This document shows, piece after piece, positions 22,869-34,984 of a DNA stretch of 64,000 nt. Location of the stretch: NCBI GenBank assembly GCA_030248195.1, contig JASAND010017771.1, forward strand, positions 40,558 through 104,557, read 5' to 3'. The first letter of the stretch is position 1. Every line of letters starts with the position of its first letter. Under the pieces are notes generated by a model. The model was not told where the DNA came from. It was given only the letters and a program-made list of their open reading frames with translations, and made no database searches. The DNA comes from Trissonchulus latispiculum (lineage: Eukaryota > Nematoda > Enoplea > Enoplida > Ironidae). A program made the translations under genes and the position numbers.

Positions 22869-23247
22869 TTCACGTCGCTAGTTTGCAAACTGTATACTGT
22901 TTGGATGAACTTGCTACATTTATCGAGACTAATTTATGCACTGTTTTTTTCAGTACTATTATATTGCAATTTTTGAGTCAAACTAGAAATTCTTTGCAAA
23001 ATCAACGCTCAAATTTTGAGAAAATGGCTTTCTGTGTTAAACTAGATGTCTAAGCGCTCCCAAAACGAAAAGTTTTCTATCTAAGTGAGCAGTGGCTTGT
23101 TAAAGTTTTAGCTTGGACAAAAATCCTGGTAAATTGATATTTTGAAATTTTTAAAAATTTTAAATTTAAAAGTTTTCCACCTGAGGATTCCGAAATTATA
23201 TGATGTATGGGCGGGTATCTGACTAATATTAAGCGCTGTATAAGCAT

Positions 23248-23550
23248 TGGTGACCAGCAGGCCCGCACCCACGATTTTGAAAGGGGGTGGCAAGGCAACA
23301 TGCAACGGGTGGTCTGGGGGGCGCGGAGCCCACAGAAGTTGAAAAGTTTTTGCAGTTTTTTTCCAAAAAATGTACATTGGACGTTTATTTCTTGCAAAAA
23401 GTTATCGCGCCGACAGTGCGGAAATTTTTTTAAAATAGCTGTTTTTGCCATAAAAATAGCAAAAGTTTTCTATTTTGTCATCCCAAAAGGGTGGCGGGTG
23501 GGGGGTCTAGACTCCTTGAACCCCTCCCTGGGTGCGGCCTTGGTGACCAG
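23248..23550. mobile_element. MITE shared by both arms (right copy)
   Basis: TTGGTGACCAGCAGGCCCGC at one end and GGGTGCGGCCTTGGTGACCA at the other, the mirror of 18329-18637. Several substitutions separate the two copies. Confidence 0.6.
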
Positions 23551-24285
23551 CTTTCTGCACACATGTTTTCTCCAATAGTTTCGGTTTTTTTGAAATTTAT
23601 AGTTTTTGATTCTGTAGCAGAAATTGGGATTTTGTGGATTTTCCTTTAGCAGAAAAAGCACTCGTCGCAGCCATTGGTGTTCTTGTCCAATGCTGGAATC
23701 AATATAGGAAGAAAGACCATGTCTGGGTGTCTAACGGCCGATCTCTCGATTGAAAAATTGCCACCCAAGTAAAGCTGAATGTTTTGATTTTAAGATTTGA
23801 ACCATATCCTGCCAGTCGAGGTGTCCTTACTGTCTTAAGATTTTGAATAAACTTAGCAACTTTAACCTTAACATAAAAATTTCCCCACTTTGGAAGTATC
23901 CTGAGCATACGCTGTCAGGGTAAATTGGTGCTCCGTCAAAAATACCAGGAACTGGCTTCACCGTGCTCTTAGGGTGTGCAAAATACCTGGTCAATATGTT
24001 TCGTTGAAGAGGGATGAAATTTCGATGCGTCAAACCATAAAAATAGAACCCGGTGGTGCGTAAAAGTTGGTCGTTTTGGGGTAGAGTTTTCAATCCGGTG
24101 TGTATTTGTAGGTTAAAATTTCGGTGCGTTCTGCGCGATAAATGGGTTGGCTATCCCTCCTCCACCTTGCCTCTACATTTGCCCTAGATGGTCTGCATTG
24201 CAAGTAAATTTGTTTCGGTTTCTTGTCTAAATATGTTTTATGTAATAATAAACGAGCCGCATCTTTATATGTTGCAGCTTAATCA

Positions 24286-25935
24286 ATGTCCACCCTTCCT
24301 CCACTGGGCTTTGTCTGTCCCACTCCCGAAGACTTACAGCCCTCCCCTGTCTCTGAGCGGGACTGTCAGAAATGTGGCGCTTCCTTCGGCAACGCTTCTC
24401 GCCTGCGGCTGCACCTGGAGAAGCAGCACGGCGTTGTCCAGCCGCCGCCTTGTCCCTGGAAAGACTCTGCATCCCGGAAGGGCCGTTCTCGCCAACCGTT
24501 GACCTCCGAGCGCAAGGAGAGCTCTGCAACCTCGGCGAGTGACCGGTTGGCCTATCTGTGTCCAGCACCCGACTGTCCGTTTGGTCAACAGCAGTCCAAA
24601 CACTACTTTAGAGCCTACAGTTACCTGCAGAATCACTACCAACGGATGCACCTGGAGAAACGCTTTGAATGCGAATACTGTCACTCGCGATTCTCGCTGC
24701 CGCGATTTCTGAACACTCATCGTGAGCGCTCCTGCTACTGGCGTAGACAGGAGCTGAACAAACAGCTGGAGAGTGCGGAGATGAATCAGCAACAAGATCA
24801 GCAGCAGCAACAAAACAATCAGTCTGAACTACGTCATACAAATAGGTTTAGTGATCAAAAATCCCAGCCTAAGACTACTGTAACGACTGTATCGACCCCG
24901 ATTTTTGTGGTGACCATTCCTTCTCCACGGATTGTAGTACTGCCTGCGGTGAGTGGAAGAATTATTTCTCCTCCTGCCAAAAACTGTGATACTAAGGTTT
25001 CCTCTGAACCAAAACAATCTAGTCATAATGTTATACCTATTTATCCGAAACCGGAACTGACTAACTGCACTCGGCCTAAAGTGTTACCTAAGGTTGCCAT
25101 ATCCACACAGACTGAACTGTCCTGTTATCATGGTCCCTCTAAAAGGCCGGCGAAAAAATCTATTGGACGATTTCGTGCCAAACGAAGAAAGCCAGAAAAG
25201 CCTCTGGCTGAAGCCGAAATTCAGTGCGATCTACTGGCACCGACAGCAGCCCCGCACGATTCGACCGCTGTTCAGCCGTGGCCGCTTCCCCCAACCGCTT
25301 CGACTGTAGTTCAGACAGTGGAGCCCATTTTTGATGCTTCCAGTCAGACTTCCTACTTTGCACCGCCACCAGGCGAGATTCCAGCCTCTCAAGAGGGCCC
25401 TCCGTCCTATCAGGACATTTTCTGTCAGACCTATCTACCCCGAATGGAGGACGCATCGGTGATGACCTCTTCCCAACTGGTAGCCAGTGTCCGTCCGCCT
25501 TCTAGTGGACCCCAGACCCCCTCCTATTTTGTGGCGGATCAGTGCACCAGTACCCATCCGCACCCGCTGGATCATTTTGTGGGTTTCGACCCGTTCATGA
25601 GCCTGACCGAGGTCCCGTCTGCCGTTGTTCCCTCCGCTGTCACCTGTGGGAGTCCCAGTGTCGCCCTTATGACGCCTCAGAACACTGAAACGCAGACGGA
25701 TTTCCCGTTCGGTCTGGAAGCCTACCTGAACGATGAGTCTCGCAGCGGTGAAGCTTTCGAGGGCCTTCTGAACCATATGGAGACCCAAACGACGGCCCAG
25801 CTGACGGTTGACTCCTGTGTCGGTGTCGGCGTGGGTCGACTCTGGGCACTGGACTTCTCGGAGACGCAGACGCAGACCAGCTTTGTGGACTTGCATAACT
25901 GCGGTATTCAGGCTACTATTGAGACGCAAACTTGA
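24286..25935 (+). CDS. ASCIZ/ATMIN-type zinc-finger transcription factor (right arm copy)
   Basis: Single coding exon, 549 aa, nearly the same as the left copy. Differences cluster in the Gln-rich linker after the third zinc finger (about residues 155-190). All zinc ligands and all TQT-type LC8 motifs are kept, including the terminal IETQT. A 5' UTR intron is visible: donor at 24204, acceptor TTGCAG ending 24277. Both copies are intact, so either both are functional or the duplication is recent. Expected function: nuclear transcription factor for dynein light chain with LC8 feedback. Confidence 0.88.
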   Translation: MSTLPPLGFVCPTPEDLQPSPVSERDCQKCGASFGNASRLRLHLEKQHGVVQPPPCPWKDSASRKGRSRQPLTSERKESSATSASDRLAYLCPAPDCPFGQQQSKHYFRAYSYLQNHYQRMHLEKRFECEYCHSRFSLPRFLNTHRERSCYWRRQELNKQLESAEMNQQQDQQQQQNNQSELRHTNRFSDQKSQPKTTVTTVSTPIFVVTIPSPRIVVLPAVSGRIISPPAKNCDTKVSSEPKQSSHNVIPIYPKPELTNCTRPKVLPKVAISTQTELSCYHGPSKRPAKKSIGRFRAKRRKPEKPLAEAEIQCDLLAPTAAPHDSTAVQPWPLPPTASTVVQTVEPIFDASSQTSYFAPPPGEIPASQEGPPSYQDIFCQTYLPRMEDASVMTSSQLVASVRPPSSGPQTPSYFVADQCTSTHPHPLDHFVGFDPFMSLTEVPSAVVPSAVTCGSPSVALMTPQNTETQTDFPFGLEAYLNDESRSGEAFEGLLNHMETQTTAQLTVDSCVGVGVGRLWALDFSETQTQTSFVDLHNCGIQATIETQT

Positions 25936-26004
25936 GACTTGAGATTTTTGGCTGGGACAGCCGAAGCTTGATAGTATACTATCGCTGTCTGCTGTGATGT
26001 GCCG

Positions 26005-26010
26005 AATAAA
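26005..26010 (+). terminator. Poly(A) signal of right ASCIZ
   Basis: AATAAA about 70 bases after the stop codon at 25935. Confidence 0.6.
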
Positions 26011-27352
26011 TTGATTCAAATGTTTTTGCTTCTGCTGTATTTTCTTATTCAGAATCATACCTTTGCCAGACTTCTGATCTTCTGGAAACAAAATGTACCC
26101 GGAAAATAGGATATCGAGGATGCGGTTTCAGATTTTTTCGGTGATATTCAGGATTTCAAAATTTTCTGTTTTTCAATTTTAGCTTGCTTTGGCAATTGCA
26201 TCCTTGAGTTTTCATTTTTAGCTCAACAGTAAAACAGTAGCGTTTAAAACATTTTTAAACAACATTAAAACATGCGCTTACTTCAGAAATTTACCCCGGG
26301 AAAAAGCCAAAGTAAGCGTTTTCCAACATCCACTCTGTTAATTTGCAATTATTCCTAATTTTATTTGATTAATTCAACTGATATATAGCATGCATTTATT
26401 GTATGTATTTGTTTTATTGTCCTAGTTATTTGAATCTCAAATTGTATCTGTTCTGTTTTTGGCTATTGTGTTTGCGTGATCCAGTATGCATTGTTTAGTA
26501 AAACATTTATTTCGGACTACTTTGAGTTGGTTTGGCACTTAAAGCAACTGTTCGAGCAAGTAATACGACTACTGATTGCCGGTTGGTTATATACATCAGG
26601 GCCGTAATCATTTTATTAATTCGTAGAATAGCAAACTGAAAAGGTTCGCTATTCCTATTTTAGTGGAATCCTGTCAGTCTCAAATTACGTTTTTAGATAC
26701 TGGGTTCAAGGTTGAGAATGATGCTTGAGTTGATTGAACGGTTTAGACCAAGTTTCACTGATAACAGCCAGCTAAACAGTAAGCATTAAATGCTACAACT
26801 ATCAAATCGCAGCATTAAAAACTCAGATTATAGCAAGGAATGTTAGTTTCGTTAACACGACCTCGTTTTGAAGACAATGTTAGAATTTAACATAACCATC
26901 TAATCAAGGCAGGCTTACCTTGGTTCATTTGATAATTCGCAGGTTCAATGATTTGATTCATTCGAAAGAGATAGCCTAAATGTACTTGTGCTTTTTGTTT
27001 TCAGTTTGGATACGAACGAACTCATAAACTTTGTGCAGGTGTATATAGCCTCAGTAGCTCAATTGTCAGAGCGCTGGCGCTATAATCCGTAATATGAGCG
27101 AAAAACATTGAATCGGATATAAAATTTGTGTCCGTAAAAGGTGAAAATATGATTAAGCCAATGAAAACTCTTACACAGGCTGTAAGTAGCCTTTAAACGT
27201 CACTTCCTCGTTTCTTTGCTTCTTTCCTCACCAACCAATAAGTCCCGTTCTGGAGTAACTTCGGTTTTTTTGTAGCTTCGTTCGAGCATAAACTCTCCTT
27301 TCTGACTTAATTTACTCCTTGTTTAAATTTTCTGCAACCTGCTATTTGCAGA
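26011..27352. other. Intergenic region between right ASCIZ and MESD-A
   Basis: A/T-rich DNA without a gene. It holds a tRNA-like or SINE-head sequence near 27048. The MESD-A 5' UTR acceptor (TTTGCAG) is at its right edge. Confidence 0.5.
27048..27120 (+). other. tRNA-like remnant or SINE head
   Basis: TAGCTCAATTGTCAGAGC gives a good D-arm (GCTC/GAGC) and box A; a CTATAAT anticodon-loop-like stretch follows, and ACATTGAATCGG resembles a decayed box B. The anticodon stem does not pair on its 3' side, so this is not a working tRNA. A tRNA-derived SINE or pseudogene is the likely reading. Confidence 0.35.
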
Positions 27353-30300
27353 ATGAACCGGATATATTGGTTTTGGTTGTTGGTCTGTGTGACAACCCTT
27401 CTAATTCATAAATTTGAATCTGTGGATACTAAAGGAAAGAAGAAAAAGGATATTCGAGATTATACTGACGCTGATCTGGAAAAATTATTCGAGGAATGGG
27501 AGGTAAGCGTTAAATTTATATGTAAAAAAATTAGTTCAGAAAAGAATCTGCTTGCCTTAAATTTTTGTTAGCTTTGTCTACTAAAACAAAAATCTAAGAT
27601 GAGCTGATTGGTGACGATCAATTCCCATTTCGGGAAAATTCTTCAAAGAAATCTTTATCGAAGCGTTAGTAAAAGGAAAGAACCAATGGGAGCTGAGAAC
27701 TTGGTGAAAACTTGTGGAAATTTTTTGTATCAGAAATATTCGTGACAGCTGCACATTGTGCGTGACTCAAAGTCAAATCTGTAAGTGTTTATTGCACAAA
27801 TTTAGTGAATTTGACTTAGGTATTTATCAGTCCGTTGGGGGTAGTGTTGTCACGTTAGCCAGAACTCTGGGCCGGGACCGCCCCGGGCCGTTTCCAGTCA
27901 TTCGAGCCTTCTTGTGTGGCCTGGGGCCCGAGCGCGAAGCAGGCCCAGATGACAACACTAGTGGGGGGGAGTTGCTGACAACGGAGAATTTTCGAATTTT
28001 GAAAGTATAAGATTATGGATGTAGATTTTTCATTAGACAGCCAATGTCCGTCTCCGTTTTCTAGTTTTTTTGTTGTACCATACTTTGGTAATTTTCTTCA
28101 GGAAAATGATGAACCGTTGGAGGAGGACGAATTGCCAGAGTACAAACGAAAGCCGCCATCCATTGATCTGTCCCAACTCAAAGGCGATAGTCCGGAGTCT
28201 ATTCTACAGATGACGAAAAAGGGCCAATCGCTCATGATGTTTGTCACTGTTTCCGGTTAGGGATTAAGATATTTTCCGTTTGATTTTCCGGATTAACAGA
28301 CTCGATGGGAGTTTCTCCAAATGAAAAATGTTTTTCTCGTCTTATGCCTCCACGAATTGATCCAGGATTTCGTGACGGCTGGGGGAGGGGCGGCCCTGCG
28401 GGGGAAAATTCTTTAGATGGTGATGGAACCGCCCCCAATCCAAAGTTGAAATATTTTTGTTATTGTGAATTTCTTCGTCTTCGGCGTTTGTCTACCAATC
28501 ATTCCGATATGACGCTGAGAGCAACGTGACATAGGACATGTGAAAACTTGCTTGGTGTTGAACATTTCGACAAAGTACTAGTTTTAGACGAATGGAGTCG
28601 TTGTGGTTTCGAGGTTTTGGGACTAATCCTACTACAGCGAGTAGGCATACACTTTTACATTCGCTCAAATTGGCAACTTTAGCCTGTAGGGAAATTCTGC
28701 TGGAGAGAAGCTGATGATTTTCTTATTGTTTAACATTCTAATGTTGCTGTCATTTATGTTATGTTTATGTTTCAGGCAATCCTAGCCCCAATGAATTAGA
28801 GCAAATCACAGCACTATGGCAGAATAGTCTCTATAATGGTCATATTGAGATTCAGCGGTATGTTGTGTTGTTATAGTCACTGGAAATCTGGTTCCTTGAT
28901 TCTAAGATTGCCCGACAGACGTGCTGACATCTTGCTTGACTATTATTCGTCAACCTATGCTTGCCTCAGCCGTTTTCTTCATATATAATCGCTGAGGCAG
29001 ATGCCCTGATGTCTGTTCAGGAGGACGCATCATATTCAGTAATTGTGGCTTGGGATTGTCTGGGAGGTGCAACTTCGCCAATTCGCTGGTTGAATGACCT
29101 CGGAGTACGTCCAATCGTCCGTGTCATTTGACGGCGTACTGGTCCTCATGTCTGAGACAGCAGGTCGGTCGCACAAGCCAGTGAGGATTAATAACCCACA
29201 TTCCCCTTAGAGACCTACGTAGTCGGTCGAATCCTTTTTGGGTCATTCTGATCTGGCTGCTACATCCTCTAACTATTAACCTTGTCGAGGTTGACTTCCA
29301 TATTGCCTACGGGCTGATTGACCGAGAACAGACAGACAAACAGACTGCTTGCTAACGGTATCAGGTTTTATCATAAAATTTTAAGGAATACATAACGGTA
29401 AAATGGTAACTTAAGTGAATTTATACTGCCGTCCGGTTCTGTTCGAGTATTGGTCACCCTAGCCAATTTTGTGGACCTAAAAACGATTGTTTGCATTTTG
29501 GGATTAATTGTTAGGTTGGGCTACACCCCTTACTTTGAGTTCCCTACGTGGTGGTCATCTCTTGCGCCAAGCAAACACCGTTTTTGCTGATTGCGACTGT
29601 ATAGGATGTGCAAAACAGACACTCCAGACAGTCGCATACTACTGTCAGGCAGGACACTATCAGAGGTCTATGAATAGATAGCTGAGTTCGCTAGTGCTTT
29701 TTTATGCAGTGATTATGTAGAGGTTAGTAACATATCTTGCTTAAAATCCAGTTTTATGAACTTTTCGGCGTTTTTTCGTAACCACCATCGTTTATCAGCA
29801 ATTACCATTCTGAATGCAAATGAAAATGTGAATGAAACTTAGTGTTGTTATATTGACGAGGGTATTTCTTAGTATAAATATAGATATATCAGTTCATGAA
29901 GTATATAATTGCTATTTTGATTTTTTCTTACTGTTGAAGAAAGTTTTTCAAACACAAATATTTTATTAATTTGTTCAATAGCTAAGAGAAATATAATAAC
30001 TCCATAAAAGGTGATTTATATCTTATATATTTTTATTTTGAAAAATTTTATTTTTTATGGTTCTTAGATTTAAACAAACTATAAAATGCACTAAGCAAGT
30101 TTTTCACATTGTATAGTTTGTCATAATCACGTATCAAATAAATGTTTTAACTAACTAACTTTGATATTTATACCTGTATTTTCTTGTATTAGATCACTCT
30201 AATCACACTTCCTGAGGCGACTGGCGGCGAAACGTTCTTTCAAATATTTTCGTCTAATATTCCAAAAAATTCAAAAAACTTCGTTCAACACTTCTCCACT

Positions 30301-31400
30301 GATGAGCCGCAAGTGTTTGAACCATGTCTGGTAGAGGTCGCATGCACTACTAATATAGATATTATGTTTTTCACGTTTACAAATGAAAAGCTCATTAATT
30401 AGCAGGAGAGTATTTATGTATTTCTTTAATATTTGGGTCGGACTGCTATCTTGAGTTAAGTTCATTACGAATTAAATCTCGGAAAAGGAAAATAAGAAGT
30501 TGGTACGTAACCTAACTTGTTCCTTTCATTCAGCTTCAGTGCAGTATGTAGTCGCCTTTCTAGTTTTTCCAAATGTTTGCTCCGTTTGTAATAATTCGTG
30601 GCTTACTATGGGGCCATTGTATTCATTCTTCAACCACTTTCTTAAGACACCTTTAATCGTATTCCTAAGTATTTAATGTTCTTAAAGTGTAACGTTTAAT
30701 AACATAATATAGTACTTTACCTGTCTGTAGCAAGCTTTACTTTAGGTTTATTGCTTTAGATTTGTGATTGACGAGAATCGGGCCATTTTTATGCTCAAGG
30801 ATGGGTCTCAGGCCTGGACTGCCAAAGACTATATCATTGCTCAGGATCGCTGCCTGGAAGTTACCATCGAAGGAAAAAGCTATCCTGGCAAAGCAGCAGG
30901 GAAGCAAGTACGTAATTCAAAGATTGTCGTATAGAGATCTCGTTTTGTGCTCGTTTAAAAGAGAGTAACGGAACTAAACAAGTTGAATTTAACTATGCAG
31001 GTCTTGTGTTTGAAACCGGCCGGGGTTTTGCCTGGGGCAGTTTGCGGTGCAGCTATTATGACTGCTAAGATATTGATTTTCGGGTGTTATATTAGAAAAA
31101 TGTAGTTGTATGTGTACACTGATTGCACAAACCAGACAAAAACCAGATTTGGAGTTCATTTTAAGCTTAGATGCTCTTAATTGTTAATTTCTGACTGTTG
31201 ATTTGCATGTCGTAGCGACACAAATTTGCGGTTTCGTTGGTGAAATTTGCAGATACGTCAAATTTGTGTTTTCGCTCCTACATGTACACTCATGATTGCA
31301 GACTTTTTGTCTGTCGTTTTGTGTATGTATATAGCTAGTGGGTTTCTGGGTGTATTTGTTGTAGGATCAGAAACCAAAATCTCCGAAGACTGATTTGTAA
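27353..31400 (+). CDS. MESD/Boca LRP chaperone, paralogue A (right arm)
   Basis: Exons 27353-27502, 28102-28255, 28776-28857, 30760-30907 and 31365-31400; 189 aa with the same exon lengths and phases as the left copy. Signal peptide residues 1-22, then DIRDYTDADLEKLFEEW, MTKKGQSLMMFVTVSG, ALWQNSLYNG, ENRAIFMLKDGSQAW and YPGKA. The final exon reads DQKPKSPKTDL and stop, giving a KTDL ER-retrieval tail. Compared with the left copy, the signal peptide has changed most while the folded core is conserved, as expected under purifying selection. Role: ER chaperone for LRP-family receptors. Confidence 0.93.
27842..27960. mobile_element. 119-bp GC-rich MITE
   Basis: Perfect 11-bp inverted termini TAGTGTTGTCA..TGACAACACTA bound a GC-rich centre in intron 1 of right MESD-A. 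Flanks GTTGGGGG and GTGGGGGG are a possible imperfect 8-bp duplication. Confidence 0.6.
28858..30759 (+). other. Intron 3 of right MESD-A
   Basis: 1.9-kb intron, about 0.7 kb longer than the left-arm equivalent. The segment 28905-29360 has a different base composition, and a short AACT tandem tract follows an AATAAA near 30140-30165, as at the 3' end of some non-LTR elements. No reverse transcriptase fragment is readable. Confidence 0.4.
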
Positions 31401-32236
31401 TATACAAATAACACTACTGTAGTAATTTCCTATTCTCTTTTTCTCACTCGCTGTGATACTATTTGGCCTATTCTGGTATGATGCTGTTTGTGGTATATCT
31501 GTGCAACACTGGAAAATGACATAAAGAAGGGACTAATACATAAATTCAGTCAGACCTTTTTAATTTCCAAAAATTGTTCAGTTTGTCTGCTAAAAGTTAA
31601 TTTGATAAACCATTTTAGAGTATAAATATCCTGTAAAAACTTTGTGAAGTTTAAATTTAGCTCATTCATTATTACACTTATTCCTGTTAACATTAATGTT
31701 TCTTTGTTATTATTTTATGATGATTTGTTGTGTAAATAAAGCTCTATTTTTGTTATCAATAAAGGCAGAATCTGAATCCCATCGTTTTTGGGAGGGTAGA
31801 AAACGTACTTCAACGTAGTCGTATAGTAGAATTTGAATTATAGTTCACAATTTAGGTATGATACTGTTTAGGAAGCTATGTAGAGAGGGTTTTAAAAGTT
31901 AACGTGTTAGTTAAGGACTAAGGTGTCAGCTGTTTTCTGGATTTAACATAAAATGTTACGTCTCTGTACCAATATTTGCATATCAGTGTTAATATGTAGA
32001 GGTTTTAGTTGGATAAAACACTTCTAGTTAAGCTACACCATTTGAGGTCTACTTTAGTCTATCTTTTCAATCGGAGAAAGCTTCTAGTCAACCGAGTCGG
32101 TTTAGCTCAAGCTATCCATACACTGTAGTCAGATAAGTTTCACTTAACTACTGGACGCTTTTCTGTCTTCTATGGTAGATTATTGGTGGGAGTCAATCAA
32201 GGCGACTGTGTTGTATTCAGTTAATTATTTCCGCTA
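31401..32236. other. Right MESD-A 3' flank and MESD-B 5' flank
   Basis: Contains AATAAA near 31735, plausibly the MESD-A cleavage signal, and the 5' UTR acceptor ATTCAG just before the MESD-B exon. The left arm has the hAT-like element in this interval. Confidence 0.5.
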
Positions 32237-33007
32237 ATGAGTTCAGTGTTTAATGCTCTGAGTGCTTGTATCATTCTCTTTATAACGGTTTTTGTGATTC
32301 CACCAGGAACTGTCACCAAAAAGCCACTCAGCGAATACACTGATGACGATTGGGACAAATTATATGACCAGTGGGGGGACGATGTAAGAAACATTTTTTC
32401 TTGAAAATTGCACAATTAGGTTTCCCTGTGCATTAACCGAAATACTTCTGTTATTTTGTCAGTGTTTTTCATTCAAAAATTGGATGTGTTCCTCTGCTAA
32501 TTTGTGGCCAGTCAGTCCTAATCTGCAATGCAATTTGGAGTTTCCGTGCGTAATTCCACTAAAGCAACTTTATTATGAACGTGGACTGTTGTTCTTGATA
32601 GGCAGTTTGTGTTGAGCTACGTTGAGATTAATCTGATCCTGAGTGGAGGAATATTATAGTGGAATATGTATAAGTATCATACCCTTTTCTTTTTAATTTT
32701 TTGTCGTGGTGCCCAGCACTGTTTAGGTACTCAAAGAGATCTTTTCCGTGCTCCTCCCCGCGGTCCGCAGAATGGCAGACAAGAGGCGGAGAGACGAAGA
32801 TCACCAATAGAAAACGTGACCTCCAAGCAGATATATATTGGTTATTGCGGTTATTGGCCGCTTAGCCAATAGCCATAGATGACCGCAGTCACACACCGGC
32901 CAATCGATATCTTAGTTACAGATAACAATTGCCCTCCGCATCAATAGTGACTAAAATGGCAGAAACCTGCTTTCCCGCTCGGAGAATACATTTAAAACGG
33001 AACTTAA

Positions 33008-34223
33008 GGGGGGGCTACTAAAGGTTTGCCCCGACTTTGTCAGATTGGCCTACTTCTTGGCGAAGATATAGAGCATGGGTGTGGTCAAAAAAATATCGGG
33101 TACTGAGATCTTGGTTGCCTTCCAGCCATGTGCAGCCGTCGCGTTTATGTGCCCGACCCCCCATTTTTCGCAACTACCAACATAATTAATTAAAAATTTC
33201 TACTGACTGCTAGGCCCAAGCTTCAAAGCTGTCATTCGCCAATATGATTTGGCACATATGTCCCTACCTGCAGAAAAATACTAGATGTCTGTATCTTATC
33301 TGTATCTAAGGGAATTACTCTTCAAAGTTGAAGTTTCGGCAAAAATTTTAAAAATTTTGGCTAACGAAAGTAAAATTTTATTACTGGTGCGAGCTATAAG
33401 GCTATAATTTGACATAGAAGGAGGCCCTATAGGAGTACTCATTTGTGTCAAATGGCAAGAAATTCTGCCGCGTGAAAAAATTTTTATGTCAACTTTAATC
33501 TTCAAAAATTTCCTAAAACGCCTTTTTTGGGGAATGGTAGCCCAGAAATCGAAAAAATCAAATTTTTTGAAATTAAAATTTTTTGAGATATTTGAACTCA
33601 GCGAGGTCGAAAACACCCCCACAAAAGATTTCAGCTCGATTAGTGAAGGTTTGCTACTTCTATGGCTGCAGAAAGCCTCTACACAAGATCCGACAGACTG
33701 AAAATGGCAGTTTCGGCAATTTTTGAAGATTAAAGTTGCCATAAAAAATTTTTCACTCGGCAGAATTTCTTGCCATTTGGCACAAATGAGTACTCCTATA
33801 GGGCCTCCTTCTATGTCAAATTACAGCCTTATAGCTCGCACCAGTAATAAAATTTTCCTTTCGTTAGCCAAAATTTTTTAAATTTTTGCCGAAACTTCAA
33901 CTTTGAAGAGTAATTCCCTTAGATGCAGATAAGATACAGACATCTAGTATTTTTTCACAGGTAGGGGCATATGTGCCAAATCATATTGGCGAATGACAGC
34001 TTTGAAGCTTGGGCCTAGCAGTCAGTAGAAATTTTTAATTAATTATGTTGGTAGTTGCGAAAAATGGGGGGTCGGGCACATAAACGCGACGGCTGCACAT
34101 GGCTGGAAGGCAACTAAGATCTCAGTACCCGATATTTTTTTGACCACACCCATGCTCTATATCTTCACCAAAAAGTAGGCCAATTGGACAAAGGCGGGGC
34201 AAGTCGATTTTAGTAGCCCCCCC
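33008..34223. mobile_element. TTAA-flanked foldback element with about 550-bp TIRs
   Basis: 1216 bp beginning GGGGGGGCTACTAAA and ending with its complement. It is flanked by TTAA at 33004-33007 and 34224-34227. The two halves are inverted copies of each other over nearly their whole length (centre about 33620), with only a few mismatches, so the element would fold into one hairpin. No transposase. It sits in intron 1 of right MESD-B and is absent from the left arm. Confidence 0.92.
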
Positions 34224-34984
34224 TTAACCGACTTAGTAGCCATTCTCCAGAGTGTAGCGGTTCGGATCTCCAAAATTTTTTCTTAAAATTGCTCAAATTT
34301 TTCATCTTTTCAATTTATTACCCCTAATCTTCTGACTGGAAACAGGATTTTGAAACATGACAATGAAACTTAGATAGAAAACAGTTTTATATATGGTTGT
34401 CCTTACGAATAGAAGGATTAATCTATATTGCTGCGATTCTCAGATTATGACAAAATTTTCGGAACAAAAACAAAAGTTTTCATCTGTTGCATATGTTTCT
34501 TACTTTATTTCATGTGGTTTCATTTCTTGCTTTCGTGATATCTTTAAAAGATTCAGGAAACGTTCTGCTTTAATTCCAGGATTCAGAAGAGGACGATGAA
34601 GTTTTGCCAATCAAAAAGGAAGCTTTGAAAGTAGACATTAACAAATTGAAAGCAGGAGATCCAGAGGCCAAAGATCAAGCTCAAAAAATAGCTGCTGCTA
34701 TGATGGTGTTTGTAAAAGTTGCTGGTAATTGCAAAAAATATTTTTTCTGTTTTTCTGTAGTCTATAAAATCATGTAATCGGTTTTCACTTTCAGCCAGAT
34801 TGGAATTTAAAATTTGGGGACCCCAGCCATTGAGCCAATCAAGTTAATGAGTAGGATATTTTCAGCCAGTGAAAAAGTTCCTCCAGGCAAATTAGGTGCG
34901 GTGCAATAAAATGTGAGTTTTTGCTGTTTTAATTGCTTAAAATTAGATGGAATATTTTGAAAATGTTGTAAATAGAGTTAATAG

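Larger units (their letters stand above)
21771..24203. other. Intergenic region between right DMAP1 and ASCIZ
   Basis: Mirror of 16472-20112 without the 1120-bp TTAA element. It carries the GATCC-rich repeat, a MITE, and the empty TTAA site at 23835-23838. No gene is recognised. Confidence 0.6.
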
